Origin: Guadua angustifolia
Lineage: Eukaryota; Streptophyta; Magnoliopsida; Poales; Poaceae
Direction of reading: 5' to 3'
Length of the DNA stretch: 64,000 nucleotides
Assembly (NCBI GenBank): GCA_036346375.1
Contig: CM070508.1
Span: forward strand, 21,582,852 to 21,646,851
Below are positions 22,807-34,879 of the stretch, piece after piece; within the stretch, counting starts at the first letter, position 1, and each line of letters starts with the position of its first letter. Both the position numbers and the translations under genes were made by a program. The notes below the pieces were generated by a model. It did no database searches, was not told where the DNA came from, and saw nothing but the letters and a program-made list of their open reading frames with translations.

Positions 22807-22811
22807 TGGGA

Positions 22812-23220
22812 TTCCACCCAAATGCCTGGACACCCAACTAGCAGTATTGAAAGATCTGTCCAAGAATTGAGTATTAAAGTACTGCAACCACTCAAATCAT
22901 TTGAACAAGTATTGAAATCATTGAAACAAAAAACTGAGATCGTATAAACAAGTATACAATCAATGCTATTTCTCTCTTCCCTCATAAGGCCACATCATCT
23001 CTATCGTTCACAACCTTTGAATGAAATTGTCATAAATGTTCTCTCATTTGCATTGTCTTCAAAAAATTTTAGACTCTACCATGTTTCACCTTAATTTGTA
23101 TAAACATTACAACCAACAAATTGCTTTCTACAAATTCTTGCGACAACACGCGGGATATCCTTTTAGTATCAACAAAAATGAGATAAGGTGGGAAAATAGA
23201 AAAGGGTGTGACTTGTAGCC
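22812..23220. other. Unassigned sequence
   Basis: Short frames only (22762-22947 and 23036-23218) with no recognisable domain. Confidence 0.35.
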
Positions 23221-25375
23221 TTAGGGCTTGTTTGGATGCAAGGGAATAAAAACCCAGGGAAATAAATCCCTAGAGGGATTTTACAATGCACATGGAATCC
23301 CCCTTCTTCCCCATGGAAAATATTTCCCTATGGGAAATATTCCCTATTGCTATTTGGAAAGGATAGGGATAAAAACCCCGGCCATGCAAAAAAATTCAAA
23401 ATAAATGTAAAATTAAAAAACAACATCATAATTAAGCAAATCACATATTGTATGTAACAACAAAAAAATCTTTTCGTCTCTCAAATGATTATTTACTACA
23501 TTTCCACTAGATCATGATATGACAACCTATATCTAGTTAATGACCAAATTTTTGAGGACATCAAAACGACACAGATTTTCAAAAAAAGAAAGAACGTCTT
23601 ATGATTTATAAACACACGGTTCTTCTGTGTCTGACGGACAAAAGGAAAAGGCAGTAAAAAGTAATCTTATATGGAGTCGAGGGTCTGAAGACACGAAAGA
23701 CTGGTCACTGGAGTCAAGAGCTCTTTGCCTTCGCACGACAAGCAAAATTTCCTATCCACCACGTATGTACTTTTACAGACTAACGAGATTCACCTGCCAA
23801 TGATGCAATTCCCTCATCAAAGAATTTACAGAATGACTTATCTCAAAACTGTAATAAGCAGCCAAATTCTATTACAGGCTCAACATGGTTTTAAACTTGT
23901 CATGCACCAATCGTTCATACAACCATGTACTAGTTATAAGCCATGCATACTGCATACAACATACCGAAGAAAATGGCACACGGACATGACATACAAATTC
24001 CATTTTATCCACTGGTGCGTGCAGATAGAGAGAGATGGCAGTAGTAATCCAAAAGGAAACAAACACCACTTTTACCCCAGCAGAACATTTATTCGAACTA
24101 TATAGATCACAATTAATTTGGCTGTGCTCGAAAGGTGCACCAAAACTACTCATTAAGCAAAAATAACACTGACACATCCAAATACTCCACTTCTACTTCT
24201 GTTAACAATATTTGGGACCAAGTGCCCTGGATACAGATTCAGAAACATGATAGCGAGAACAGCTGCACAGCAATATATCAGGAACTCACCCACTAATTCC
24301 ATATCATACAGTGACTGGTGGAATCGGAATACCTGGTGTCAAGTTAAAAATTTAGTAATGTTGAGCTAGTGGTTAAACCTAAACACCCCTACAACTTTGC
24401 AATGCATTAACCAAGATAATCTGTTAAACTGAACCCAAGTTATTAATTGCTTACATTTGTCAACCCGCCATGCTTCTTGAGCAACTCGATCAAAGTATGC
24501 CTTTTTGCGCCCTCAGCGTCAGCAAGTGGCTGTACATCAACGAAAAAGTAAGCATCACCAACAAGGCAACAATTACTCCAAATGATATCATAATACTAGA
24601 AATTGGACCCAAAACCAACGTATATTCGCACACATACAGCATAAATAGAATAGAACCGATCAGCAACCAAAGTTCCACCCAATAATCACATGTTTGACAC
24701 CAAATTTGTTTCATCAAATCTTATCGCCAAACCAAACCAGCAGCAAAATACACAAAATGAAAGGGCAACACATTGTATATCGAAGAGATGAGGTGACACC
24801 TCCTCAGCGCCCCCACTTCCCCCGGTACTCGTAATCGTTGCTGCTGTCGCCATGGCTTCCGCCAAACACGAGTGATGGCGTGGTGTCGCGACATGGGATG
24901 CTAGATTCGATGGCATAGCAGCGGGGGAGATCAGATCCAGCCATCTTCCTTGCCTCCGGCAATGGAGCCACCGGATCTTGCATTTCCCTCCCTAAAGCGG
25001 TGGGCTCCAGTGCGAGCTGCGACGAGAGGCAACGGTGCCAGTACGAGATGAGAGGAGAGGCGATGGTGGCCGTGATGCCAGTGTCAGATGTGAGGAGAGG
25101 CGATGGCGGCGGCGGTGCGAGGAGGAATTGGGTGCGAGAAGGCCAGTCACGAAAGGAGGCGATGCTCGCGACGCGACGGGGAAAGCAAGCCCGATGTGAG
25201 GAGTCGCGGAAATTTTTCCCGTGGAAACGGGATCGGATCGGGCCGAGAAATCCTCTCCTGGTGGGCATCCAAATGCGCTTTCTGCTGATCCAGGGCAAAG
25301 TAGCCCAGCCGAATTTTAGCCCAGGGAACGGGCCGGGTTCCCGGCCGGGATTGCTGCTCCCAAATGAGCCCTAAA
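23221..25375. mobile_element. Inverted-repeat DNA element carrying exon-like sequence
   Basis: The left end ttagggcttgtttggatgc and the inverted right end ttagggctcatttggga (minus strand from 25375) match at most positions. Inward of each end are ggga/tccc-rich palindromic stretches (23240-23370; 25200-25365). The gggcttgtttgg terminus is typical of PIF/Harbinger-Tourist or related grass elements. A target duplication is not clear because the tta/taa at the edges is part of the inverted repeat. At 2.15 kb it is too long for an ordinary MITE and has no transposase; the interior contains exon-like segments on the minus strand. Confidence 0.6.
24320..24955 (-). pseudogene. Captured host-gene exons inside the 23.2-25.4 kb element
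   Basis: On the minus strand a well-formed exon at about 24455-24531 begins after a tacag acceptor and ends at a gtaagc donor. Its frame reads PLADAEGAKRHTLIELLKKH with GGLTN following. A putative start exon with ATG frames lies at 24800-24950. A further short exon-like piece follows an ...acaccag acceptor at about 24333. I do not recognise the parent gene. The intron-containing structure argues for DNA-level capture rather than retroposition. Confidence 0.4.
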
Positions 25376-25790
25376 GGGGTCTATGGGTTTTTCTCCTTTT
25401 TCCGGGCTTGCTATCTGTGGTTCTTTGTTAACTCTAAATCGATTTTCTTGATCTTTAGCTTTGAGGTGTATGTTGCTGATTCAAGACATTCAATGGTTAA
25501 ATAAGGCGTAAGTAACATCTTTTTTTAACGTAGCAGGAGAGCTAGCTGTTCACCTGATTCATTTACCAGTAGAAGAAAGAAAGTTTAAGTGTATAAATAC
25601 GAAACTCTTGTGCTATCTCCAAATGAAAAACTACTTGGTCACGACAAACTTAGAAAAAAAAAAGAAACTATAGCGGTTATATCATTCTCTGCAGACTTCT
25701 TTAGTTCTATCCATTAGTGAAGGAACATTCAGCCACTCTTATATGAAGATCATTTGATTACTTGAGCATCCAGTTCGTTGGATGATTATA
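25376..25790. other. Unassigned sequence
   Basis: AT-rich, no credible gene. Confidence 0.35.
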
Positions 25791-25791
25791 C

Positions 25792-26194
25792 GACCCTATT
25801 TAGTATGGCTGTAGCTTTTCTAAAAAGCAGCTTTTGATTAAGTTGTATGACTTAATAGTTGCACAGTTGAACGGCTAGGCTAAACAAATTTGGTGTTTGA
25901 CAATCTAGATTTTACATGTGAGGGATGTGGGTCGGAAACAAGAGTGAGAGGAGCGGGGTTTGGGATTTTATAATGGTAAGAGGGAGTAATTTTCTTTAAC
26001 TCTAGTGGCAAAATCAGAACTCTAATCTATCAAAGCCGTGAGAAACTAACTCAAACTAGCCTTCGTCTTTCAGCATCTAGTACAAATGAGCTGCTAAATT
26101 TTGGCATCTGGCTACGAAGAAGTTAACCATTTAGAACAGCTTCTAGCTTTCAGAGAGAGGAAGACGAAGCTGAAGCTATTCCAAACATGACCTA
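25792..26194. mobile_element. MITE-like element, ~400 bp
   Basis: The left end gaccctatttagtatggctgtagctt is an approximate inverted match to the right end aagctgaagctattccaaacatgacc. Flanking tac trinucleotides could be the target duplication. A 30-bp stretch including its right end (gaagctattccaaacatgac...) is repeated directly at 26241-26270. Confidence 0.5.
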
Positions 26195-26279
26195 CATCCA
26201 ATTCCTTTGTTGTCTTGTGCCGTTGTTGTTGCTTCGAGAAGCTATTCCAAACATGACCTACATCCAACCAAGTCTAAGC

Positions 26280-26705
26280 AATGTTTACACCCCGTACCCG
26301 ACCCGTTTACACCCCTAAGTGAAGATCACGTCACGGATGCTTCTCCAAGGTTGTCTCATCACTGTTAGGCTTTATTTGGGAGGTCCAATCCCGGTTAGAC
26401 CTTGTAAGTAAGGCCTTAATTGGAATTTGTTCCCTTGAACTAAGCAAACAATTTACATTTGCTCCTCGCGTCAGTCTTTTTTCAGATCAAATCTCGGTTA
26501 GGTGTTTAAATTGCGCCGTGGCACTGAATCTGAATTTGAATCTTATACGCTGGGCTCGCCATCGAATCTGCCTCCGGCGCCTTCGGTGAGTTGTGCCCTC
26601 TCTGCTCTCTCCTAGAGCTGGACGAACTCAAGCATCATCCCGGGCGTAATTTCATCATCTCCCATTTTGTGTTATGTTAGAAGATGATGTGTTAATTAAT
26701 AATTA
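26280..26705. other. Unassigned sequence
   Basis: A GC-richer segment at 26510-26640 with a gtgagt donor-like site resembles a 5' UTR/first-exon fragment, but there is no identifiable coding sequence. Confidence 0.25.
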
Positions 26706-26709
26706 ACCT

Positions 26710-28290
26710 TGACATAAGCATTTTTTGGACTCGCGTGTGTTACGTGGTACGTCCTGCGTTTAGGAGCCGCTTTCCCGCTGCTGAACCTGACGTATCAGCG
26801 CACATAAAAACTGAAAATTTCGTGTTGCCAGCACCGTCGCTTGTCGAATGCGCCTGTGGCACTACCTGACATTGCCATTTTTCTACGCTGATACGACATC
26901 AAATTATAAAATGCGTAGCTCTGGCGGCCATTAAATTGAAGTAATTGTATCTTTACACCGACCAAACATTTCTACCTTGTTGTTTTCAATGAACCGCTAA
27001 TGAACGCCAAGGGCTTCACAAGGAGTAGGTGAAGAACGAGACAAAACCTATAAATTAAAGGACAAAACCTGTAGATAGTACAGTGACTGATCGAAACTCA
27101 AGTTACACGGACGAGCAGCAGCGGTCGATCCTCTTCCTAAGATCAATTCTGAATTCCCCATCCTTTTCAACCGTTTCAGCTTTCAAAATATAAATAAGAA
27201 ATTCAATTGAGAAGACTTCCAGTTTGGGGAACTTTCAAGTAGAAATTAGAAACTTTGAATTGGGTAACATTCAATTCGTGATTGAAACTTTCAGTTGGAA
27301 GAAAACCCACTTAACATTCAAGCTTTCAATAGGAAGGGGATTTATTTCCTTTCAACTTAAATTCCAGAGTGATTTTAACTCGTGGTGCAGTCATGGCCCT
27401 CCGGGGCTAGTGTGGTAGCTGGTCACCATGCAAGCAGTGCTTGGCAGGAGGCATTGGTCATGGCGGATGACAATGCGATGGGGCCAGCAACGGGGCGGTG
27501 TGCGTACATATGTTCGCGTCAGAAGGGTTTTTTGTGTGTAAAAGAAGTACAATTATTTGATAAAGTTGATGTAAAAAGTGTAGTTTTGTAAAATAAAATC
27601 TTAAAGATGTAGTTTTTTTAATAGCATAGCTAACGTATGCGTTTCTCTAGTGATTTTTATCATTTATTCACTTCAACAGAGATGACTTCTAGGAATTATC
27701 TCATGGTGGTGTAGTGGAGTTATGAGTGTAGGACACCGGCCGCCTAGTAGAATCCAAATTCTGGCATCATTCATACGCATGCATAAGACCTATAAGTTCA
27801 CGGATTTACCCTCGATCGACCTTTATCCTTTTATACATGTAGTAAGGATGCACATTCACAGATATGTGAGTGCATATTGGTATATGCATGTACGCTTCCC
27901 TGTGATGGACTGATTGAGAGAGAAAAAACTAAGATGACTTCCCCAAGATTATTTGAGTTGCTCCCATGTTCTCCTCACTCCGGTCTATTGAAAGCTAATC
28001 CAACGGCTATTCCGATGACTTTCTAGATTTTCACTAAAAGTTAGGTTTTCATATGATACTTTCCTTTTATACGTACCATCCCAAATATTTTAAAATTTTG
28101 AGAAGATATTTATTTTCGATTTTCAAAAAATGTTACTAAATTTTCTGAATTTTAAAAGCTCTACCAAATCTCTAGAAAATTAAAAGGATTTAATTAAATT
28201 ATTCAAACAATAATTTCAAGAATAAAAAGGGCTCGTCAAAACGACAAGGCACAATCTAGCCGAAGGTACGGTCCCTAGCAAGCCTAGCCG
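26710..28290 (+). repeat. Dispersed repeat family R, copy C (with insert)
   Basis: This copy preserves the hAT-2 empty site (ggcaggag at 27443). It matches copy B left (4470-5219) and right (10216-10690), but contains about 390 bp extra at 27560-27945, including a SINE-like stretch. No coding sequence. Confidence 0.75.
27690..27930 (+). repeat. SINE-like sequence
   Basis: The 5' part ggtggtgtagtggagttatg resembles the A-box region of grass tRNA-derived SINEs. About 40 nt later aatccaaattctggc resembles a decayed B box. The 3' part (atgtgagtgcatattggtatatgc) resembles grass SINE tails. It lies in the segment that copy C of family R has and copy B lacks, supporting an insertion, but exact ends and target duplication are not clear. 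Confidence 0.35.
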
Positions 28291-28502
28291 GCGGCACACA
28301 TGTACAGGTCCATCGTGGCGCGTTGGAGCTCCATACCGGGCGCGCCGGCGATGTTCTTTCGCCGTGGCACCGCACGTACGAGCAGCGATCGCCCCGGATC
28401 CATCTGGTGGCCTTGCGTGAAGAAATCCGGCTGAAAGCCGAACAATCATACATGTCTTGGTATTAGTTTAATATAAATTTTGATAGTTCTACAACTTGAT
28501 AA

Positions 28503-28739
28503 TAAGGGCGTGTTTGGTAGGGCTCCAGCTCTATCAGATTCGTGGATTTGGTGGAGCTAGGCATTCCTAACTCCATCAGATTCGTGGAGCTGAAGCTATG
28601 AGTACATTAAAAGTGTTTAGATAGATCATTTTGTTTACATTTTAGACCAAAAATATAAACTTAATTAAATTTATTTTAGCCTATAAATTTTAGATCTCAG
28701 ATAAAACTAGTATCCGAACTTTTACCAAAAAGACCCTAA
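28503..28739. mobile_element. Tourist-like MITE (231 bp) with TAA duplication
   Basis: The element 28506-28736 begins gggcgtgtttggtagggctc and ends tttaccaaaaagaccc, an imperfect inverted repeat. It is flanked on both sides by taa, the 3-bp target duplication typical of PIF/Harbinger MITEs. A diverged relative occurs at about 47640-47880 (shared: ccagattcgtggagttgga-like block, ttagataggtcat, aaccaaaaatataaacttaatt). Confidence 0.75.
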
Positions 28740-28813
28740 ATGTCTGCGCAACACGCGCGCGAGCGAGCCAGAATGCGTTCGGCACCCAAACCCCCTCACG
28801 CAACGACTGCACG

Positions 28814-30420
28814 CAGGGGCGGAGCTGAGCCTCGGGCCACCGGGGCCCGGGCCCGAGGCCCAGCTCAAATAGCAAGGGCAAATTAAACCCAGCGTCCCAG
28901 GCCTCCTGGCCACCGAAGAGGGCTGAGCGGAGGAAAAGCAAACGCTCACGCACAACACCGCCGCCGCTTCTGGCCTCCCGCTCGCGCCGAGGCCATGCCG
29001 CCACCGCTCCCGGCCTCTCGCCTAGGCCGAGGTCTGTCGTTGGCCACAGTTCTCGCCCGCGGCCCACCGGCCGGGCGCTGCCCTCACAGATCACTAGATC
29101 CCACGGCCTCTGAAGCAACTCAGTCTCCCACAGCCCTCGCAGATCCTGGACACCACCCCCGACTCCGACCAAGTCCCCGACTCCGCCCTTGGCCCCACGC
29201 GGCCACGCCCTCTGCAGCTCTGCCCGCCCGCGCCTGTGCAGGTAGTCGGCGAAAGCACGATTGTGTGCTGCATACTGACTCCAAAAAGGTAATTTCAATG
29301 AGGCAATCTAGGCTATTTTTTAGAGCAAAAGTTTCAGGCCAACCAAGCTCTTGTTGAATGCATTGAATAAACAAATTGCTAAAGAAACTAACCGCTACTT
29401 TTCTCTCGTTGGATGCATTAAATATACCCATAGTAGATCAGGCTAAATAACTGCTCCCTGTGTTTCCTTTTTAATTGATTTTGATTTATTGGGTACTCAT
29501 CCACTCCAACTAAAAATGTCGCACATCTTCCAAGTCTTCTCTCATTCTGTATAGAAGTCACCTTCGTGGTGTTTTGATTGTTTATTGACAGTCTGTGCCC
29601 TGGAATTTCAGTGATAACAGCAGACTCCAGGAACATCCTGTTGAGGCATTTTTATCAAAAATCCTAGGAGAAGGTGAGCTACTAAGACTTTGATCAAGAA
29701 TAGATAAATTACTATAGAGTAATCTATTCTAAACATTATATCTTCATCTATAGTTGAGACCAAAGAGAGCCGCACAATTTACAATCCCAAAGGTCAATGA
29801 AGCAACAAAATCATTCAAACAATGCTCCACAATTTACAATCCCAAAGGTAAGTTTTTTTCATATTAAGACTACTCTCAGTGATAGTAAGTTTAACCAAAG
29901 TGGATGATTTGAACAACTTATACATTTTATGATTAATAGATTGGACTTAATTTGATGTAATAGAAATGCATGATGAAGAGGTTGAAGACATTGTCATTTT
30001 ATTTTGCGTCTGGTGGATCTGATGGACGCAGGACCTGCATAAGCAGTTCGTCGATTGCGTGAATCAGCTCGGCAGCACAAATAGTGAGTGTTCTTGATCC
30101 AAAAACCTTTATTCTTGGTACTGACATATTAGTTTGATTTTGGCTCCATTAGTTACGCATAATGATCTTGATCCAAGAACCCTGACATAGAATAATTAGT
30201 TTGTTCAGTAAGTGGCAATAATTAGCTAGTTGATTTCAAGTTTTTTCAACACTGATAGTAAAATATAAGTATCGATTCTAGTTCATGAATTCAAGAGGAT
30301 CTCGATTCTTTTGTTCGATGTCTTGCTTTTTATTGTACTTTGGTATGGATATTATTTAGAGTTAGTTATTGCTGCTTAGTTTTCGGTCCGAGGCTCAGCA
30401 AAATCCTGGCTCCGCCACTG
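28814..30420. mobile_element. hAT element, 1.6 kb, non-autonomous (hAT-5)
   Basis: It starts caggggcggagctgagcctcgg and ends ccgaggctcagcaaaatcctggctccgccactg, so the termini are inverted (CAG.GGCGGAGC). Perfect 8-bp duplications actgcacg lie at 28806-28813 and 30421-30428. It belongs to the widespread plant hAT group with cagtggcggagccagg ends, whose autonomous members encode MYM/TTF-finger transposases. Only a hint of coding remains: at about 29963-30025 the plus strand reads MMKRLKTLSFYFASGGSDG, like the start of such a protein. Confidence 0.88.
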
Positions 30421-30428
30421 ACTGCACG

Positions 30429-30687
30429 GGTCACCGCGTCGCCCTCGAGGACCTACTGTTCTTCTTTCAAGAAAAAGACTTGCACTAGGCTTGCTACCCA
30501 TGGAAGATTAACATCCGAAAAACACATAATTTACAGCACTTTATTCACCCATTTATTCGTAACTGGTGCGCACGAGCTTTTACAGATCGATGCAAATGCC
30601 CAGCCGCCAATTACATACCTCGGTTATTGGTGATCACGCGTAGAGCGGCAGACTTACACTAGTATGGGTAGTACTTAATTACACTAG
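30429..30687. other. Unassigned sequence between hAT-5 and CACTA
   Basis: Moderate GC; a 97-residue frame (30340-30633) crosses the hAT end and is not credible. Confidence 0.35.
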
Positions 30688-30719
30688 CACTACTACAGAA
30701 CCGGCCTACACAACCGATC

Positions 30720-30955
30720 TATCACAAGTGGTTAGGTGCGCACCGCTTGTGCTCTACGTGCCACAAGCGGTTCGTGGGAAACGGGCGGGAGGGGGTCTCT
30801 AGAAGCGGTTCTTGAGACGAACCCCTTCTGGAGTCCCATCTCTAGAAGCGGTTCATGTCTAGAACCGCTTCTAGAGATATAGAAGCGGTTCGAGACACGA
30901 ACCGCTTCTATAGGTGAGGATCGAGCGGTTCGTGTGTAGAACCGCTTGTAGAGAC
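30720..30955. repeat. Left subterminal repeats of CACTA
   Basis: About ten copies of aagcggtt in either orientation, arranged mostly as inverted pairs about 30 bp apart (for example 30843-30873 and 30878-30907). Such arrays bind the element's TNPA-type protein in known CACTA systems. The left array favours the form agaagcggttc, the right array acaagcggtt(a/g). Confidence 0.85.
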
Positions 30956-31540
30956 CCCTTCCCGCCCAACAGATTAAAACCCCATCTTCCTCCCGAGCTC
31001 AAGACTTTGGCAGAGTGGTGGGCGAGAGCGATTCATGGGGAGGTGCTGCCAAAATTTTCAATTGAGGCTATTAGCTCGAATTAATTGTTCCTAAGGTGAG
31101 TAACATGTTCTTGACATCCTTCTCACCTATATATTGATGTTTTTGTGCATTGGATGTTGAGAAATCATGTTTTGTTCTTGTGTGGGAATTGTTAGTGTAC
31201 ATGTTTCATTGTTGGCTTATTTTTTGTTCTTAAGGTGATATATTGTTTGGTGTATGGAATGAAATGCAATAAATGTGAAACGATGAAAAATTAGAAAGGT
31301 GGGGACAAGGTAAAAATAATTTTTATTTAGTAAAATTAAAATGCGGAATGATAGAAAAGGTTTGCATGAACATGTAACAATTAGTTAGTTTTATTTTAAA
31401 AAATGCAGTTAGGATTAGAAATAATTAGTTGGCTTTAGTTGAAAGAATGCGAGAATGATTAAAAATACAAAACTATTAGACATAGTTAGCTTTAATTAAA
31501 TATAGTGATAGATGTTGTTATTATTTTTATTGGTGTAGAT

Positions 31541-34500
31541 GAACCGCAATGGATGTACAATGCGGACCATCGGTCAAGAGAGTTCGAGATGGCATGAAGG
31601 AGTTTCTCGACTTGCCGTTGCATTTTTGCCTCGAGGAAGCTTCATACACGTTGTCCGTGCGTAGATTGCAAGAATGAGAAGGAGCACTCGAGCGATGGAT
31701 GGTTATGAGCCATGTGATCACGAGAGGTTTCATTGCAAACTATACATCTGGACCCACCATGGAGAAAGCGAAGCGATTGACGGGAAGGCGATGAAGAAGG
31801 CGAAGAAGAGGAAGATAGAGCCAACAAGATGCGGACACCACTCAATACGGGTCCGTGGAAGATCTGATCGAGGAGTTTGGCGATGATGAGTTAGATCGGA
31901 TGCTCCGTGATGGAGAGGGAGAGTTCACAGAGGAAAGACAATACAAGAAGTTTGAGCATGGTAGAGGACCATAGAACGCTTTGTACCCAAAGCGTGGACG
32001 GGGCCACAAAAAGCTGCGTACTACACTAGAACTCATGCAATGGAAGGCCACAAGCGGTGTGTCGACAAGGCATTCAATGGTTTGTTATCACTCGTAAAGA
32101 AGTTGCTTCGGAAGGTAACACTCTACCCGAATCTCGTATGAAGCGAAGCGAGTCCTCGCCCTTTAGGATTGCAAGTCACGGAAGATACACGCATGTCCTA
32201 ACGATTGTATCCTATATCGCAATGAGTATGCCGATTTGGAGGTTTGTCGGTGTCAGCGAAGAATCGGTATAAGGTGCAGTGTGGACGATCGAGTGAATTA
32301 GATGGGAATCCTACGAAGAAGAGAACTCCAGCCAAAGTATTGTGGTATTTCCCTGTGATCCCCCGGTTGAAGCGTCTGTTTGCTAACGAAGGTCATGCTA
32401 AGATGATGCGTTGGCATGTAGAAGAGCGTAAGGAAGACGGGATGCTTAGACACCCTGCAGATGGCTCGCAGTGGAGGAAAGTAGATCGGGCTTACCCGAA
32501 CTTTGCAAATGAGGTCAGAAATATAAGGTTTGGGTTGAGCACCGATGAGATGAATCCTTTCGGTCAGTTGAGCAGCATCCATAGCACCTGGCCTGTGACG
32601 CTTTGCATCTATAACATTCCTCCATAGCTGTGCATGAAGCGGAAGTACATCATGATGCCATTGTTGATCGAAGGCCCGAAGCAACCTGGAAACGACATCG
32701 ATGTGTACCTGAAGCCATTGGTTGAAGACCTTGTGAAGTTGTGGGAGGATGGTGTATGGGTTTGGGATGAGTACAAAAGAGAGTATTTCAACCTACGTGC
32801 ATTGTTGTTTATAACAATCAACGATTGGCCTGCTCTCGGTAACCTGTCCGGCCAAACTGTCAAAGAGTTTAAAGCCTGCACCCAGTGCATAGATGAAACG
32901 GACTGCATGTACCTGAAAAACTCTCGGAAGTGTGTGTACATGGGCCACCGCAGGTTTCTTCTGGCAGTCATGCTTTGAGGTGGAAAGCGATAAATTTAAG
33001 CTGGGAACAGAAATTCGTGTTAAGCCTCAAAGATCGTAATGGGCGACTTGTGTTTGCTATGGTAAAGGATCTGAAAGTAGTATTTGGGAAGGGTCTTGGA
33101 AGCATACATGTGTTTAACGAGGATGGTCATGCACCCACATGGAAGAAGAAATCAATATTTTGGGACTCGCCGTATTGGGAAGTTTTGGAGGTTCAGTCAC
33201 TCGCTTGACTTCATGCACATCACGAAGAATGTTTGCTTGAACACGCTAGGCTACATAGATATGTATGGCAAATCGAAGATACACCGCAAGGTCGGAAGGA
33301 CCTTGAAGACATGGAGGTGAGGAGTGACCTACATCCGAAAAACAAAGAAGGACAAAACAACTTTTTCTACATCCTGCGAGCTACACTCCAAGCAAAGAAG
33401 AGAGAAAAAGCATGATTGAGTGTTTGAGCAGTGTGAAGGTCCCTTACGGATACTCCTCAAATGTAAAGAGACTCGTAAACACGAAGAGAACAAACTCCAA
33501 GGCCTAAAATCCCATGGCGCCTTGTGTTGATGACACAGCTTGCTCTTGAGTAGGTGCCGAGGTATCTTGCCCGAGTGGGTGCGGGGACAATCACAAAGCT
33601 ATGTTCCTTCTGAGCGCCATTTAAGAGAAGGTTGTCGAACCAGCTAAAGCGCCTAAGTTGGAGGCCGATGTGGTACAAAGTTTGGTTAGCCTCGAGATGA
33701 TCTTTCCTCCTGCATTCTTTGATATCATGGTTCATCTCACCGTTCACCTTGTGAAGGAGATAGGTATCCTCGGACGGTGTATCGCACAACATGTTCCTTC
33801 GAGAGGTACATGAGTGTCCTCAAGAAATACGTCCGTAACCGTCAAGCGTCCGGAAGGCTGCATTGCCGAGGGCTACGTGGCGGAGGAGGTGATAGAGTTT
33901 TGTGTGGATTACATGAATGATCTAAATCCTATCGGCGTCCCCATATCACGACACGAGGGAGGCTACGGGCAAAGGGACAATAGGAAGGCAATCATTGCAT
34001 GCAATGATCTTGTTGCATTCAAGCAAGCACATTTCAACGCTCAAGCAATCAACTATAGTCGCCCCTATATCCTTTAGCACAAGAGTGTCCTACGCCGTGA
34101 GTTCACAGGGAAGACAGAGAGTTGGATAACCCTGAAGCACATGGATTCTTTCGGCAGCTGGCTACAGAAGTACATCCTTGAGGAAGGGTCAAACGATGAA
34201 CTATTGCAATGCTTGGCTCGGGGACCATCACAAGAAATCGTGACATTCAAGGGTATGAGATCAATGGTTACACATTCTACACGGATCCGAGGATAATAGG
34301 AGCACCAACGTAAGCAATGTGTCAGTATAGACGCCAAGACAACAAATGGCGGAGTTGGACACATATTATGGTTTCATAGAAGAAATATGGGAGCTCGACT
34401 ATGGACCTCTGAAGGTCCCTCTATTTAAGTGCCAATAGGTCAAGCTGATTCCAAATGGTGTGAAGGTCGACAAATACGGCATGACAACCGTGGATCTCTG

Positions 34501-34800
34501 AAGTCGGCTATAAGCGCGAACCGTTTGTTCTCACAAGCGATGTGATGCAGTCTTCTATGTAATGGACATGTCAAGCAAACCTAAAGCGAAGGACAAGCAA
34601 AAGGTAATGCCAAAGCGACATGTGGTTCTCCAAGGCAAGCGAAGGATTGTAGGAGTTGAGAACGTCACCGACGAGGAAGAGTATGGTCGATTCGACGAGC
34701 TCCCTCCTTTCACGGTGATGTCGACATAAGCGTCTGCGTGATGATGATGTCGATGCTCCTTACATACGCCACGATCATAATGAAGGAACAATTGTAAAGA
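31541..34800 (+). pseudogene. CACTA transposase, TNP2 type
   Basis: Domains follow family order. An N-terminal Transpos_assoc-like segment lies at 31541-31770 (readable in shifting frames). Transposase_21 spans about 32410-33250, including HPADGSQWRKVDRAYP, FGQLSSIHSTWPVTL, MMPLLIEGPKQPGNDID, and FNLRALLFITINDWPALGNL. DUF4218 spans about 33690-33960 (LEMIFPPAFFDIMVHLTVHL; GYVAEEVIEFCVDY). A DUF4216-like end covers about 34430-34800 (RHVVLQGKRRIVGVENV; FDELPP; HNEGTIV). Several frameshifts and stops (for example near 31670, 32627, 32978, 33810, 34075) disable it. The protein would cut CACTA ends in the nucleus. No doubt about family. Confidence 0.92.
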
Positions 34801-34879
34801 CGAAGACTTAAGATGTACTACTTGTATACAAACTATTCCATATGATCATGTTGATATGTTGATGTTTAACATTGCTTGT

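Noticed and set aside
23221..25375. Clean 3-bp TTA target duplication for this element
   Set aside because: The left edge reads tta and the right edge taa, which are inverted rather than direct, so they belong to the inverted repeat.
28690..29357. 202- and 120-residue frames on opposite strands
   Set aside because: GC-rich subterminal region of hAT-5; frames overlap the element end and carry no domain.
30340..30633. 97-residue frame crossing the right end of hAT-5
   Set aside because: It reads through a transposon boundary proven by an 8-bp duplication, and its upstream part is non-coding element sequence. Reading across the empty site also gives an open frame, but too short to interpret.
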